A DNA stretch of 64,000 bases. Origin: Pseudomonadota bacterium. Its GTDB lineage: Bacteria; Pseudomonadota; Gammaproteobacteria; Acidiferrobacterales; Acidiferrobacteraceae. The notes under the pieces were generated by a model. That model searched no databases. It worked only from the letters and a program-made list of their open reading frames with translations, and was not told the origin of the DNA. Position numbers and translations under genes: made by a program. This document shows positions 1 to 8,484 of the stretch, piece after piece. The stretch covers positions 1,270-65,269 of the forward strand of contig JAKAXM010000002.1 of NCBI GenBank assembly GCA_021816625.1, read 5' to 3'. Each line of letters starts with the position of its first letter. Within the stretch, counting starts at the first letter, position 1.

Positions 1-276
1 TCCCTTGGTATCTCGCGGTGGAAGGACATGAATCAAATCAACGGCTGTGGGGAGCGCGCCGCCCGACGCCATCCGGGTCTTAGTTACTGGACGTTCAACT
101 GGCGAAAGGGGGGCGGCAGTCAGCGGATGATCGAGATCGCCAAGGCGCGCCACTTCTATCAGCAGGAGTACTGCGGCTGTGCCTACTCCCTAAGGGATAC
201 CAATCGGGCGCGGCAGGCCCGAGGCTACCCCAAGATCCGCCTCGGCGAGCGATTTTACGGCGACGACTCCACTTGA
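1..276 (+). CDS. queH: Epoxyqueuosine reductase QueH, C-terminal part
   Basis: This is the 3' end of a gene that begins before the window; the frame is open from base 1. QueH reduces epoxyqueuosine to queuosine in tRNA, the last step of Q-base synthesis, and is the cofactor-independent alternative to QueG. The visible 91 residues carry the family's conserved end: a GGGSQRM segment followed by QQEYCGC-YS, whose cysteines belong to the set that holds the iron-sulfur cluster and metal site. The N-terminal cysteines cannot be checked. The gene converges on rsmA and the two ends overlap by about 22 bases. Family assignment rests on recognised motifs, not on a search. Confidence 0.82.
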   Translation, partial: SLGISRWKDMNQINGCGERAARRHPGLSYWTFNWRKGGGSQRMIEIAKARHFYQQEYCGCAYSLRDTNRARQARGYPKIRLGERFYGDDST

Positions 277-1043
277 CCGTGGGCATAGCGGGCAAGCGCT
301 GCGAACTCATCGACGGTTAGCGTCTCGGGGCGCCGCGTGGCGTCAAGCCCCAGCCGTTCCCAGTCCTGCGGCCCGAAATGACCGCGCAAGCTATGGCGCA
401 ACATCTTGCGGCGGTGCGAGAAGGCCTCAGCGACAAGGGTCGAGAACGTCGGCTGAACCGCAAGCGGAACGCGCGGTGCGACGGGCCGCAAGGCCACTAA
501 CCGTGACTCCACCGCCGGCGGGGGCTGGAAGGCCTGGGCGGGGACGGTAAAGAGTGCCGTCACCTCGCAGCGTGCCTGTACCATGACCGATAAGCGACCA
601 TAGTCACCACTACCAGGAGGGGAGGCCAGGCGGTCCACGACCTCCTTCTGGAGCAAAAAAACCATCCCTGCGACACAATCCTGTGCGAGCAGATGAAAGA
701 TGAGCGGGCTCGAAATATTGTAGGGCAGGTTGCCGACGACCCGTAAACGTCCGGGCAGGGCGCGGCAAAAAGGCAGGCGCAAGGCATCGGCCTCGTGGAC
801 AGTCACAGGGTCTGCCTGGAACCGGTCCTGAAGGCCGGCAATGAGATCGCGATCGATCTCCACGAGATCGAGGTGCGGGAAACGAGTGAGGAGGTGGCAT
901 GTGAGAGCGCCGGCGCCCGGTCCGATCTCCACGGTTCTATCGCCATCCACCAGGGCACAGGCATCCGCGATGCGTGCCGCCACCCCCGGATCCCGGAGGA
1001 AGTGCTGACCAAAGCGTTTCTTAAGAGCGCCCACGCGCTTCAC
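255..1043 (-). CDS. rsmA: 16S rRNA dimethyladenosine transferase RsmA/KsgA
   Basis: RsmA dimethylates two adjacent adenines in the 3' terminal helix of 16S rRNA (A1518/A1519 in E. coli) using S-adenosylmethionine, late in 30S assembly. The N-terminus has the typical KKRFGQHFL, followed by the SAM-binding [11 protein letters not shown], the catalytic NLPYN and the C-terminal [15 protein letters not shown] start at 1043 gives a protein of normal length. An in-frame TTG at 1076 with a weak GGA upstream is the alternative and would enlarge the overlap with pdxA. The start lies inside the 3' end of pdxA, so the two are probably translationally coupled. The order surA-pdxA-rsmA is the classic proteobacterial arrangement. 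Confidence 0.95.
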   Translation of the reverse strand: MKRVGALKKRFGQHFLRDPGVAARIADACALVDGDRTVEIGPGAGALTCHLLTRFPHLDLVEIDRDLIAGLQDRFQADPVTVHEADALRLPFCRALPGRLRVVGNLPYNISSPLIFHLLAQDCVAGMVFLLQKEVVDRLASPPGSGDYGRLSVMVQARCEVTALFTVPAQAFQPPPAVESRLVALRPVAPRVPLAVQPTFSTLVAEAFSHRRKMLRHSLRGHFGPQDWERLGLDATRRPETLTVDEFAALARYAHGQVESSP

Positions 1044-2013
1044 ACAGGGTGCGGGCGAGCGTAAGCGCCGAAGCAAAGCTTCCGACGTCCACAGGGCCCG
1101 TGCCGGCCCGGTCGAGGGCCGTCCCGTGATCGACTGAGGTGCGCAGAAAGGGCAGGCCCAGGGTCACGTTCACGGCCTCACCAAAACCCTGGGCCTTCAA
1201 GACCGGCAATCCCTGGTCGTGATACATGGCGAGCACCGCATCCACGTCGGCCACATGCGACGCGACGAAGGCGGTGTCCGCCGGGAGCGGCCCCACGATA
1301 AAGAGCCCCCGCGCGCGGGCGCGCGCAATGGCCGGGGCGATGATATCGATCTCCTCGTGCCCTAGGTGCCCGCCTTCACCGGCATGGGGATTAAGACCGA
1401 GCACGGCGATACGGGGGGCGCACACATCAAAGTCGCGCCGCAAGGCCTCGCCCAGTATGGCGAGGGCCGCATCGAGGCGCTGGGCTGTGATGGCGGCAGG
1501 CACCGCCGCCAGAGGTAGATGCGTCGTCACAAGGGCCACCCGCAGGGACCCCGCAACGAGCATCATGACGACCTCGCCCACACCGGCTTCAGCCGCCAGA
1601 AACTCGGTGTGACCGGTAAAGGCGACACCCGCGTCATTGATGACGGCCTTGTGTACTGGCCCCGTGACGAGCGCCGCGAACTCGCCGGCGAGACAACCCT
1701 GCGCGGCCCGGCGCAGGCACTCGAGGACATAGGCGGCATTGGTGGGGTCTGGAACGCCGGGCGTGACCGGGCGGGCCAGGGGGACTGCCAGGACCGACGG
1801 ACCGCGGACGCCCGGCGCATAAGAGGGCCACTTCCTCATCCGGCCACGCAAGCGCGCCCGTTGCTCTAGCAGCGCCGGATCGGCGATGAAGACCCAGTCT
1901 GCGGCGTCGTCGTAATCACCCAAGGCCACGAGATCGGGACCGATGCCGGCGGGCTCGCCCGGGGTGACCGCGATGACCGGCCGCTTAGCTACTGCGGCCA
2001 GGGTAGCGCACAT
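1021..2013 (-). CDS. pdxA: 4-hydroxythreonine-4-phosphate dehydrogenase PdxA
   Basis: PdxA oxidises 4-phosphohydroxy-L-threonine in the DXP-dependent pathway to pyridoxal phosphate. The N-terminal TPGEPAGIGPD, the metal-binding GHTEFLA, and the C-terminal YHDQGLPVLKAQGF and SVDHGTALD segments are all present, so the metal-binding histidines look intact. The ATG at 2013 is chosen because it puts the conserved RPVIAVTPGEPAG about ten residues from the start. ATG 2019 and a start at 2049 are in frame too. The start overlaps the end of surA and the end overlaps rsmA, consistent with one transcript lptD-surA-pdxA-rsmA. Confidence 0.95.
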   Translation of the reverse strand: MCATLAAVAKRPVIAVTPGEPAGIGPDLVALGDYDDAADWVFIADPALLEQRARLRGRMRKWPSYAPGVRGPSVLAVPLARPVTPGVPDPTNAAYVLECLRRAAQGCLAGEFAALVTGPVHKAVINDAGVAFTGHTEFLAAEAGVGEVVMMLVAGSLRVALVTTHLPLAAVPAAITAQRLDAALAILGEALRRDFDVCAPRIAVLGLNPHAGEGGHLGHEEIDIIAPAIARARARGLFIVGPLPADTAFVASHVADVDAVLAMYHDQGLPVLKAQGFGEAVNVTLGLPFLRTSVDHGTALDRAGTGPVDVGSFASALTLARTLCEARGRS

Positions 2014-3229
2014 AGGCATCGTCGCGCAGGGTCTGCAGCCAACGGACATAGAGCGTGTTGCCTTTACGCATCTGCAAGAGCCGGCGCGCCTCGGCGCGCG
2101 TCATGCCAGACTGCACGCGACGCCCCACAACCTCCACCAAGGCCTCGCCCTGGGCGGTCGAATAAGGACCGCCCACCGTGCGCAAAGGCAAATGCCGGGC
2201 CGCCGCGGCAAGCCCCGGGGGCAGGGCGGCGACGTTGACCCAGCCCACGAGGCCGCCGTGCTTGGCGGCTCGGCCCTCGGAATACGCCCGCGCCAGGGTG
2301 GCGAAATCGGCCCCCTTGAGCAGACGCGCCTTGAGGGCCTTGAGCTTCTCGCGGGCCGTCAGGGCTGTCAGCTGTTTTGAGGGACGCAGAACGATCTCGC
2401 GGAGACGGACCTGCACTTGTGCGGGCCCCTTGAGTCCGGGGCGTTTGCCCTGAAGCTTGATCAGATAGTAAGCCCCTCCGCCCGAAACGACCTGCACCTG
2501 GCCTACCTTCATGCGCCGCAGGGCGTGCACGAAGCGGGGCCGCAGCCGCGCGGCCGTTCGCCACCCGAGGCTGCCGCCCTGCAGGGCCCGCGAGTCCTCC
2601 GAGTAGGCGATAGCGGCCTGGCTAAACGGCTCGCCCGCCTTGATCTTGGCAAACACGTGTTGAGCGCGGGACGCGACCAGTTGCCGCTCATGCGCGTCGG
2701 CACCCACGGGAACCTGCAGGGTGATCTCGGCCACTCGGTAACGCGTGCCGTCGGCCGCACGGGCCTCGGCCAAGAATCGGCTGACCGCGCGATGGGAAAT
2801 GACCACCCCGCGGCTGATGCGCCGCATAACGAGTTCCCGGATCGTAAGCTCGACACGCAAACGCTTCTCAAAGGCGCGCTTCGTAAAGCCCTCGCTGGCC
2901 ACGGCCTGCTCGAACTGGGGGACGGTCATATGGTTACGGGCGGCAAGCGACTCCTCGGCCTGCTTCAATTGCGCCTTACCCACGTGTATGCCGATATTAT
3001 GCGCATATTGGAGCTCCAATCGCTGGAGCACCATTTGACTCAATACCTTGCGTTTGAGGAGGTGCCGGGGCGGGAGGGTCACGCCATGCGCCTCGAGACG
3101 GCTGCGGAGTATTGCGACCCTCTTGTCGAGCTCGTTTTCCGTTATGACCTCGTTATTGACGATGGCAACGATCTTGTCGATGGTAACGGCATGCGGCGCC
3201 ATAGGGGCCACGGGAAGGACAACGGACAT
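1985..3229 (-). CDS. surA: Periplasmic chaperone / peptidyl-prolyl isomerase SurA
   Basis: SurA escorts unfolded outer membrane proteins, including LptD, across the periplasm. The 414-residue protein has the SurA N-terminal helical domain (beginning VTIDKIVAIVNNEVIT), then two parvulin-like domains (about residues 165-265 and 280-380) and a short C-terminal helix. The ATG at 3229 has a good Shine-Dalgarno (CAGGAG, 5-base spacing) and no upstream start is in frame. This leaves only about 15 residues before the mature domain, with no basic n-region, so the signal peptide is unusually poor. lptD lies just upstream with a 14-base gap, the usual surA partner. Confidence 0.93.
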   Translation of the reverse strand: MSVVLPVAPMAPHAVTIDKIVAIVNNEVITENELDKRVAILRSRLEAHGVTLPPRHLLKRKVLSQMVLQRLELQYAHNIGIHVGKAQLKQAEESLAARNHMTVPQFEQAVASEGFTKRAFEKRLRVELTIRELVMRRISRGVVISHRAVSRFLAEARAADGTRYRVAEITLQVPVGADAHERQLVASRAQHVFAKIKAGEPFSQAAIAYSEDSRALQGGSLGWRTAARLRPRFVHALRRMKVGQVQVVSGGGAYYLIKLQGKRPGLKGPAQVQVRLREIVLRPSKQLTALTAREKLKALKARLLKGADFATLARAYSEGRAAKHGGLVGWVNVAALPPGLAAAARHLPLRTVGGPYSTAQGEALVEVVGRRVQSGMTRAEARRLLQMRKGNTLYVRWLQTLRDDAYVRYPGRSS

Positions 3230-3243
3230 AACGTCTCCTGACT

Positions 3244-5403
3244 CTAAGGGCCAAGCATGAACCCATGTTGACTGAGCGGTACGATGGGCGCCGAGCCAAG
3301 CGCACCCAGGCCGTTCAATGTGAACTCGAGCATGGCGGTCGTAAACTGGGTATCGTTAAGGCCCAGGGTCTTACCCACATAGAAACCAAGACCCCAGCAG
3401 CAGCTATTGTATTGGATACCGAGATAGGACTCCAAGCTCGCGGACTGCATAAGGGAATAACTGGTCTCGGCAAAGCTCGTCCAGCGCGTCTCGATCGGCC
3501 ATTGCACGGACAAGTCGACCTGTTCCTGCACGCCGCGTATGTAACGGTGCCCCACGGCCACAATGGCGTTGGGCTTGGGCCTATACTCGACAAAGGCATC
3601 GCCTTCATCGGTTTGGTCGTTCGCCGGGTTCCAGGCGAGCGAACCGCGCACATACCATAGGCGCGTAAGCCGCGCATAGGCCTCGGCGGCCAGGTCCGAG
3701 TACCGGTTGAGCACCCGGGTGGCGGGTGCTACATACACTGCTGGGCGATGGAAATAGTAGATCTCCCCGACGCTCGCCCGCAGGCGTTCGCGCCCCGTCT
3801 GTGAATAGAGGCGTGTCGTGAGGCCCGCCGTGAGCTGGTTTGCGTCCACCTGCCGATCGGGCCCGAAAAAGCTGTTGGTCCGAAATAGATCGGTGTAGGT
3901 AAATGGGGCCGGCGCCGTATCGAACAGCGGGATGTTCTGCTGGTTGCGGTAGGGAACATAGAGGTAGGAAACCTCGGGTTCTAGGGTCTGATGACCGCCC
4001 GCTGCAACGTGGCGATCAAAGACTATGCCTTCGCGCACATTGGTGATGGGGGTCGTGCGATATATCGTCGGCTGCCCCACCATCCAGTAATCGGTTTCCT
4101 TCAGCGCAAAACTCGGATCGACGAAGCCCGCGGGCCACCGCCAGGGATAGCTTAGGCGTGGCGTCAGGTCCACCCGATTGGCCGACCCCGCGCTGCCACC
4201 GAGGAATCGCACGGCGCTCGCGGTAAGCCCGTAATGGAGGGTGTCGGGCTTGGCGCTATTGCGAGCCGCAAGAAAGAGGCCCGGCAACTCTTCGTAAGGG
4301 CGATAGGCGGCACCCACGGCCGTATCGAGCAATTGATAAGAGGAACTGGTGATTTCGAGGCGCAAGCGGCGGCCGGAATAATGGGCCTGCGCAAGCTGCG
4401 GGACATCGACCTCGCTTGCCAGAGCGAAATTGGTACTGAAGTCCGTATAAAAGGCCGGGTCCGATACTCGATTATAATTGACCGTGGCCCACCAGTACGG
4501 ATTGAATATCTCGTTATGCAGAAACTGGAGGGCAAAGCGCGGCCCTCCATAAACGCGATCGGCGGGAATATAATCGATGCGGTCGGAGCCGCTGAAACTG
4601 GGCCCTAGATAGCGAAAGCGGTTGCGTAACAGCAGCCCGCGGCGCGACAGGATTTCAGGTGTCGTAGTCAGATCATAATTGGGCGCGAGATTCCAGTAAT
4701 AGGGCACCGACAGCATGATCCCCGAATTACTGGCCGTCCCGTAGCGCGGCGGCAGAAAGCCCGATTTGCGCTTCGCCGATATGGGAAAACTAAGATAGGG
4801 CCAGTAAAAAATCGGGACCCCCTTGAAGTACACACGCGCATTGGTGGCAACGCCCACATCCTGCTTGTAATTGAGGTGCAGGCGGTCGGCATCGATATAC
4901 CAGACCTTGGTGCCTTCCGGGCACATGGTATAGCGCGTGTTCTTGATATCGGACTTGTGGCGGTTACGCAGTATCACCATGACCGCGCGGCCCCGGGCAT
5001 TGCTTTTGGGCAGGGTAAAATGGACCGACCGCGCAAAGCCCCGCCCCGTAACCCGGTTTAGGTGCAGGTAGTGGGCGCGCAACTCACCGCCCTTGGCGTT
5101 GCTTACCCGCACATGACCTACCGCCGTGAAGGCGTTGGTGCGCCGGTTGAAACGTACGATATGGGCGCGCACCGTTTCCGAGCCATAGGTAAGGATGACC
5201 TTGCCAGTGAAAACGGTCACGCCATCGGCGTAGGCGCGGGCGGTATCAGCCACCACATGCGCAGTCTTGGCCCCCCGGCCGCTCCCCACGAAAGGGGTGG
5301 GCTTGGGGGTTGGCGGGGAACACAAAGCGGCGCTCGCGCTGCCAATACAGAGAAACAACAGCAGGAGCCCCACCGAAGAGCGCGCGGCAACGGTCCGGGG
5401 CAT
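3244..5403 (-). CDS. lptD: LPS-assembly outer membrane protein LptD
   Basis: LptD is the outer membrane barrel that inserts lipopolysaccharide into the outer leaflet with LptE. ATG 5403 is chosen because it starts with a good signal peptide (MPRTVAARSS then a hydrophobic stretch ending GSASA). An in-frame start at 5502 would add 33 residues with no signal character. After cleavage there is an OstA/LptA-like jellyroll, then a long beta-barrel domain. Four cysteines fit the known disulfide pattern: one near residue 28, one in a YTMCPEG segment, and an adjacent pair in NSCCWG. Length (719 aa) is normal. It heads the lptD-surA-pdxA-rsmA operon and is divergent from amgK. Confidence 0.95.
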   Translation of the reverse strand: MPRTVAARSSVGLLLLFLCIGSASAALCSPPTPKPTPFVGSGRGAKTAHVVADTARAYADGVTVFTGKVILTYGSETVRAHIVRFNRRTNAFTAVGHVRVSNAKGGELRAHYLHLNRVTGRGFARSVHFTLPKSNARGRAVMVILRNRHKSDIKNTRYTMCPEGTKVWYIDADRLHLNYKQDVGVATNARVYFKGVPIFYWPYLSFPISAKRKSGFLPPRYGTASNSGIMLSVPYYWNLAPNYDLTTTPEILSRRGLLLRNRFRYLGPSFSGSDRIDYIPADRVYGGPRFALQFLHNEIFNPYWWATVNYNRVSDPAFYTDFSTNFALASEVDVPQLAQAHYSGRRLRLEITSSSYQLLDTAVGAAYRPYEELPGLFLAARNSAKPDTLHYGLTASAVRFLGGSAGSANRVDLTPRLSYPWRWPAGFVDPSFALKETDYWMVGQPTIYRTTPITNVREGIVFDRHVAAGGHQTLEPEVSYLYVPYRNQQNIPLFDTAPAPFTYTDLFRTNSFFGPDRQVDANQLTAGLTTRLYSQTGRERLRASVGEIYYFHRPAVYVAPATRVLNRYSDLAAEAYARLTRLWYVRGSLAWNPANDQTDEGDAFVEYRPKPNAIVAVGHRYIRGVQEQVDLSVQWPIETRWTSFAETSYSLMQSASLESYLGIQYNSCCWGLGFYVGKTLGLNDTQFTTAMLEFTLNGLGALGSAPIVPLSQHGFMLGP

Positions 5404-5493
5404 CAGGGAATCGGCGGAATGTCTATGGCGGGTAAAATCGCATAGAATCGACCGCTTAAGCAAGGGCTTGCTAGCCTGCAAGGAGAAAATAGC
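5404..5493. promoter_or_regulatory. Divergent lptD / amgK intergenic region
   Basis: Ninety bases separate the divergent starts of lptD and amgK, so both promoters should lie here or just inside the coding ends. A Shine-Dalgarno AAGGAG sits 8 bases before the GTG of amgK. A short inverted repeat, AGCAAG-GG-CTTGCT, lies at about 5459-5472. No convincing -35/-10 pair was identified. Confidence 0.4.
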
Positions 5494-6483
5494 GTGGTTC
5501 ATGACGACCGCCTTACTGCGCTCACGCGCTTTGCCGAAACCGCGCTCGGGACGCGCGCGCTTGCGATTACGCCCGCCTCGTCCGACGCGAGTTTCCGGCG
5601 GTACTTTCGGATCCGGGCGGGGGACGCCTCCTGGATTGGTATGGACGCCCCACCCGGGCGGGAAGATCTAGGGCCTTTCATCAGGATCGCGCGACGCTTC
5701 GGGGCCCTCGGACTGCACGTACCGGACGTGCTGACAGCCGACACGGAGGCGGGGTTCGCGCTCCTCACAGACCTTGGTGATCGACCCTATCTTGGGGAGT
5801 TGAACGAGCGTACGGCCGACCGGCTTTATGGCGACGCCCTCGGCGCGCTTATCGTTTTGCAAGGCGGCGCGTTCGCCGAACCCGATTTTTTACCCCCGTA
5901 TGACGCGGCACGATTGCGGCAGGAGATGGAGCTTTTTCCGGAGTGGTACCTGGAGCGCTACCTGGGATACCGGATGACGGCCGACGACCGGGGCCTGCTC
6001 GAGACTTGCTTTGCAAGTTTGGTGGCGGCCGCGCAGGCGCAGCCACAGCTGTGGGTCCACCGCGACTATCACTCGCGCAACCTGCTTGTGAGCGAACGCC
6101 ACAACCCGGGCATTCTGGATTTTCAGGATGCCGTGCTTGGCCCCATTACCTACGATCTCGTCTCGCTGCTCAAGGACTGCTACATCGCCTGGCCCCGCGC
6201 CCGCGTCGTCGATTGGGTGCGGGGCTATGCCGAGCTGTCGCGCGAATCCGGACTGCATCGCTGCGAGGATGATGCCCTCTTCGTTGAGTGGTTCGACCGC
6301 ATGGGGATCCAGCGCCATATCAAGGTCGCCGGCATCTTCGCCCGGCTGCACCTACGTGATGGGAAGCCCGGCTACCTGCGCGACATCCCGCTCACGATGC
6401 GCTACCTACAAGACACCACGGCTCTCTACCCAGACCTCGAGGGCCTGAATCGCTTCCTGACCGCGTTGCCATCGGCGCCATGA
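5494..6483 (+). CDS. amgK: Anomeric MurNAc/GlcNAc kinase AmgK
   Basis: AmgK phosphorylates N-acetylmuramic acid at its anomeric position. With MurU it forms the recycling bypass that returns MurNAc to UDP-MurNAc and is linked to intrinsic fosfomycin tolerance in pseudomonads. The protein has the aminoglycoside-phosphotransferase fold: an N-terminal SSDASFRRYFRI nucleotide-binding strand region, the Brenner motif HRDYHSRNLL (catalytic Asp, metal Asn), and the metal-binding ILDFQDAVLGP. GTG 5494 is supported by an AAGGAG 8 bases upstream. It overlaps murU by 4 bases, which supports AmgK over a generic aminoglycoside kinase. Confidence 0.9.
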   Translation: MVHDDRLTALTRFAETALGTRALAITPASSDASFRRYFRIRAGDASWIGMDAPPGREDLGPFIRIARRFGALGLHVPDVLTADTEAGFALLTDLGDRPYLGELNERTADRLYGDALGALIVLQGGAFAEPDFLPPYDAARLRQEMELFPEWYLERYLGYRMTADDRGLLETCFASLVAAAQAQPQLWVHRDYHSRNLLVSERHNPGILDFQDAVLGPITYDLVSLLKDCYIAWPRARVVDWVRGYAELSRESGLHRCEDDALFVEWFDRMGIQRHIKVAGIFARLHLRDGKPGYLRDIPLTMRYLQDTTALYPDLEGLNRFLTALPSAP

Positions 6484-7136
6484 TCGCCATGATACTTGCC
6501 GCCGGCCGCGGCGAGCGCATGCGGCCGCTGACGGACACGACGCCTAAACCGCTGCTGACTGTGCGAGGCGCGCCGCTTTTGGATCACCTTATCCGCCAGT
6601 TGTCGGACGCGGGCTTTCGCGACATCGTCATCAATATCGCGCACCTAGGTGCACAAATACGGGCGCATCTCGGACAGGGGGAGCGCTACGGGGTGCGTAT
6701 TCGCTACTCGGATGAGGGGGCGAGCGGGCTTGAAACCGGCGGCGGCATCCGGCGCGCCTTGCCGTTGCTGACGAGCGACCCCTTTATCGTGGTCAATGGC
6801 GATATCTACACCGACTACGCCTTTGCACAATTGCCGCTCACCTTTCCGGGACGCGCCCATCTCGTGCTCGTGGACAACCCGCCCCATAACCGCGCGGGCG
6901 ACTTTGGCTTGCGTAACGGACGGGTAACGGAGACGCCTCCGCGCCTGACCTTTGCGGGCATCGGAGTCTACAAAGCCAGCCTTTTTAGTGGACACCATGA
7001 AGAGCGCTTCCCCTTGGCACCGATACTGCGTGCGGCGATCGCCGAAGGGGCGGTATCCGGCGAACACTACACGGGCTTCTGGACCGACGTGGGAACCCCA
7101 GAACGGCTGGCCGAGCTCAATGCGGGGACCGGGTAA
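6480..7136 (+). CDS. murU: MurNAc-1-phosphate uridylyltransferase MurU
   Basis: MurU transfers UMP to N-acetylmuramate alpha-1-phosphate, giving UDP-MurNAc for peptidoglycan synthesis. The N-terminal MILAAGRGERMRPLT followed by PKPLL is the sugar-nucleotidyltransferase signature (nucleotide loop and Lys), and a VVNGDIYTDY segment supplies the metal-binding aspartate. At 218 residues it is the short form typical of MurU, without the C-terminal left-handed helix of GlmU or RmlA. The 4-base overlap with amgK and 1-base overlap with the next gene indicate a transcription unit. Confidence 0.9.
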   Translation: MIAMILAAGRGERMRPLTDTTPKPLLTVRGAPLLDHLIRQLSDAGFRDIVINIAHLGAQIRAHLGQGERYGVRIRYSDEGASGLETGGGIRRALPLLTSDPFIVVNGDIYTDYAFAQLPLTFPGRAHLVLVDNPPHNRAGDFGLRNGRVTETPPRLTFAGIGVYKASLFSGHHEERFPLAPILRAAIAEGAVSGEHYTGFWTDVGTPERLAELNAGTG

Positions 7137-7573
7137 TGGATGAGACCGAGGCCGTCGCGCTGGACCGGGAGCTGGCCCAGGACCTGCACCGGGTCTGGCT
7201 TACCCTCATCGATACAGCGGTATGGGGGGACTTGAAATCGGAACAGATCGGGGCGCTTGGCAAGTTACGCAAGCGGATCCTCGAGCTCGGTGAGCGCTTG
7301 AAGTCCCTCGACGCCGATCGCACCTGGATACCGCAGAGACGCGAGCGTATCAAAAACTTTCTCGGCTCCTGTCTGAATATGCGCGAGACGCTGCTGCTCG
7401 TGGAGCGCGCTGCCCAGGGCCTAACAGGGGGCACGGACGCTGCCGCCTTCGTCGCGGCCCTCGATGAACTGCGCGCGACGGCGGCATCCCGCCTGCAAGA
7501 ACAGGAAAATGCCTGGGCCAACGCCCTGCAAACCCTAAACCGGGATGCCCTCGCCGATGAGGACGAGACGTAA
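7136..7573 (+). CDS. Conserved hypothetical, helical, third gene of the amgK-murU unit
   Basis: The family is not recognised. The 145-residue product is acidic and predicted mostly helical, with many Glu/Arg/Leu, no signal peptide and no membrane segment. It begins at an ATG that overlaps the TAA of murU, so it is almost surely co-translated with murU. There are no obvious catalytic motifs. A role next to MurNAc recycling is inference from position only. Confidence 0.7.
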   Translation: MDETEAVALDRELAQDLHRVWLTLIDTAVWGDLKSEQIGALGKLRKRILELGERLKSLDADRTWIPQRRERIKNFLGSCLNMRETLLLVERAAQGLTGGTDAAAFVAALDELRATAASRLQEQENAWANALQTLNRDALADEDET

Positions 7574-7600
7574 AAAAGGCCGCGTCCTAAAGACACGGCC
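7572..7600 (-). terminator. Rho-independent terminator of the H1-like gene
   Basis: Read on the minus strand, a nine-pair stem (GGCCGTGTC with its near-complement, one mismatch) and a short loop are followed by TTTTTT. It sits 19 bases past the stop of the H1-like gene and overlaps the stop of the convergent upstream gene. Confidence 0.8.
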
Positions 7601-7619
7601 CATTCATTGCGCCTTAAGC

Positions 7620-7874
7620 CTACTTTTTGGCGCGAGCCTTCTTTTTTGCCGTCGCCCGGGGCGCTGCCTTTTTCGCCGCGGTCTTGGCGCGCGACTTGGT
7701 GGCCGTCTTCTTGGTGGCCGTCTTCTTGGCGGGCGCCTTCTTGACTACCCCCTTGCTGGCTATCGCCTTCTTCGTCACTGATTTCTTGGAGGCGACCTTT
7801 TTCACCACCGCCTTGGTCGGCGCACCTTTTCGTGCCGCCTTCTTAGGCGCCGCCGCCTTCTTCTTTATTGCCAT
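7620..7874 (-). CDS. Small histone H1-like Lys/Ala-rich protein
   Basis: The 84 residues are almost entirely Lys, Ala, Thr and Val in repeats of the KKA / KKTATKK type, like the C-terminal domain of eukaryotic H1, AlgP of Pseudomonas and HctB-type bacterial proteins. Such polypeptides bind DNA through charge and are thought to help compact the nucleoid or modulate transcription. A good Shine-Dalgarno (AAGGAG, 7 bases) precedes the ATG and a strong terminator follows, so this is a discrete gene. A very similar composition recurs as a tail on adenylate kinase at 27.3-27.7 kb. Its exact function is unknown. Confidence 0.85.
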   Translation of the reverse strand: MAIKKKAAAPKKAARKGAPTKAVVKKVASKKSVTKKAIASKGVVKKAPAKKTATKKTATKSRAKTAAKKAAPRATAKKKARAKK

Positions 7875-8336
7875 ACGCTCACTCCTTCGTTCATGTTAAG
7901 AGCTGCGCCCCGCCAACTCTCCGCCTCCCTGAGTTCGGGCGTAGAGGCAAGGAGCCACTACCGGCCATTTCACGATCGAGGCAGAACCTCGGTGCGTACT
8001 TGCGAGCGCGGATCATCCCCAAATACGCGCCCCCCCGGTCACGACGAGCGATGCGTTTTGGCACATCACGAGATCGCGCCGCCGTCAAGGCTAACTGTAA
8101 CAGCGATATCGACATTTGCAAACAATTTGGCCGACTTCCGGATAAAAAATTGGCGTTGGTGCGGATTTCGGGAGGCGCAAACCGCGATCGCGTGCCGCGC
8201 GGCCATCCTGTACCGCCAGAAGCGAGGCAGTGACCGTATAAAATGTAGCGACATCGACGCGCTGGCAAATACGCCCGACACCGATCATAGTCGCCAGATG
8301 CCAAGCGCAGAATGCCGGCAAGTCAGGCAGAGATAA
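7875..8336. other. Long intergenic region, no gene seen
   Basis: Roughly 460 bases between the H1-like gene and the structured leader of the DksA-like gene. Open frames on both strands here have unnatural composition and no family resemblance, so none is called. A TATAAA at about 8237-8242 could be a -10 element for rightward transcription, without a clear -35. AT-rich patches occur around 8110-8160. Confidence 0.4.
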
Positions 8337-8425
8337 GTCCGGTAAGGCGTCGGACGAGAGTCCGGCGCACAAGGATCAAAGCCTTGGCATGATAAGGGTG
8401 TTTGCGGGTTCGGCCCGCCACGGGC
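8337..8425 (+). ncRNA. Hairpin-rich leader upstream of the DksA-like gene (candidate)
   Basis: Several stems can form and some exclude each other. GTCCG at 8337-8341 can pair with CGGAC at 8351-8355. The same CGGAC can instead close a nine-pair stem 8347-8368 with a GAGA tetraloop and one G.U pair. CAAGG 8370-8374 pairs with CCTTG 8382-8386. GCGGG 8404-8408 pairs with CCCGC 8414-8418, or GCCCG 8413-8417 pairs with CGGGC 8421-8425. Switching between pairs resembles a regulatory leader. No run of T follows, so it is not an ordinary terminator. In GC-rich DNA some of this may be chance. Confidence 0.35.
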
Positions 8426-8484
8426 CCGGTCCATCGCAAAGGGGACGTGCCCTGCTAACGATCCCGAGAGGATAGGAGACTTAA

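Noticed and set aside
3265-3660. Open frames opposite lptD and other genes (for example also 17217-17756, 12099-12818, 35817-36749)
   Set aside because: All lie antisense to well-supported genes and have the composition of GC-rich shadows.
7891-8336. Overlapping open frames on both strands in the gap before the DksA-like gene
   Set aside because: Arg/Pro/Ser-rich, no ribosome sites, no recognisable family, and they conflict with each other.
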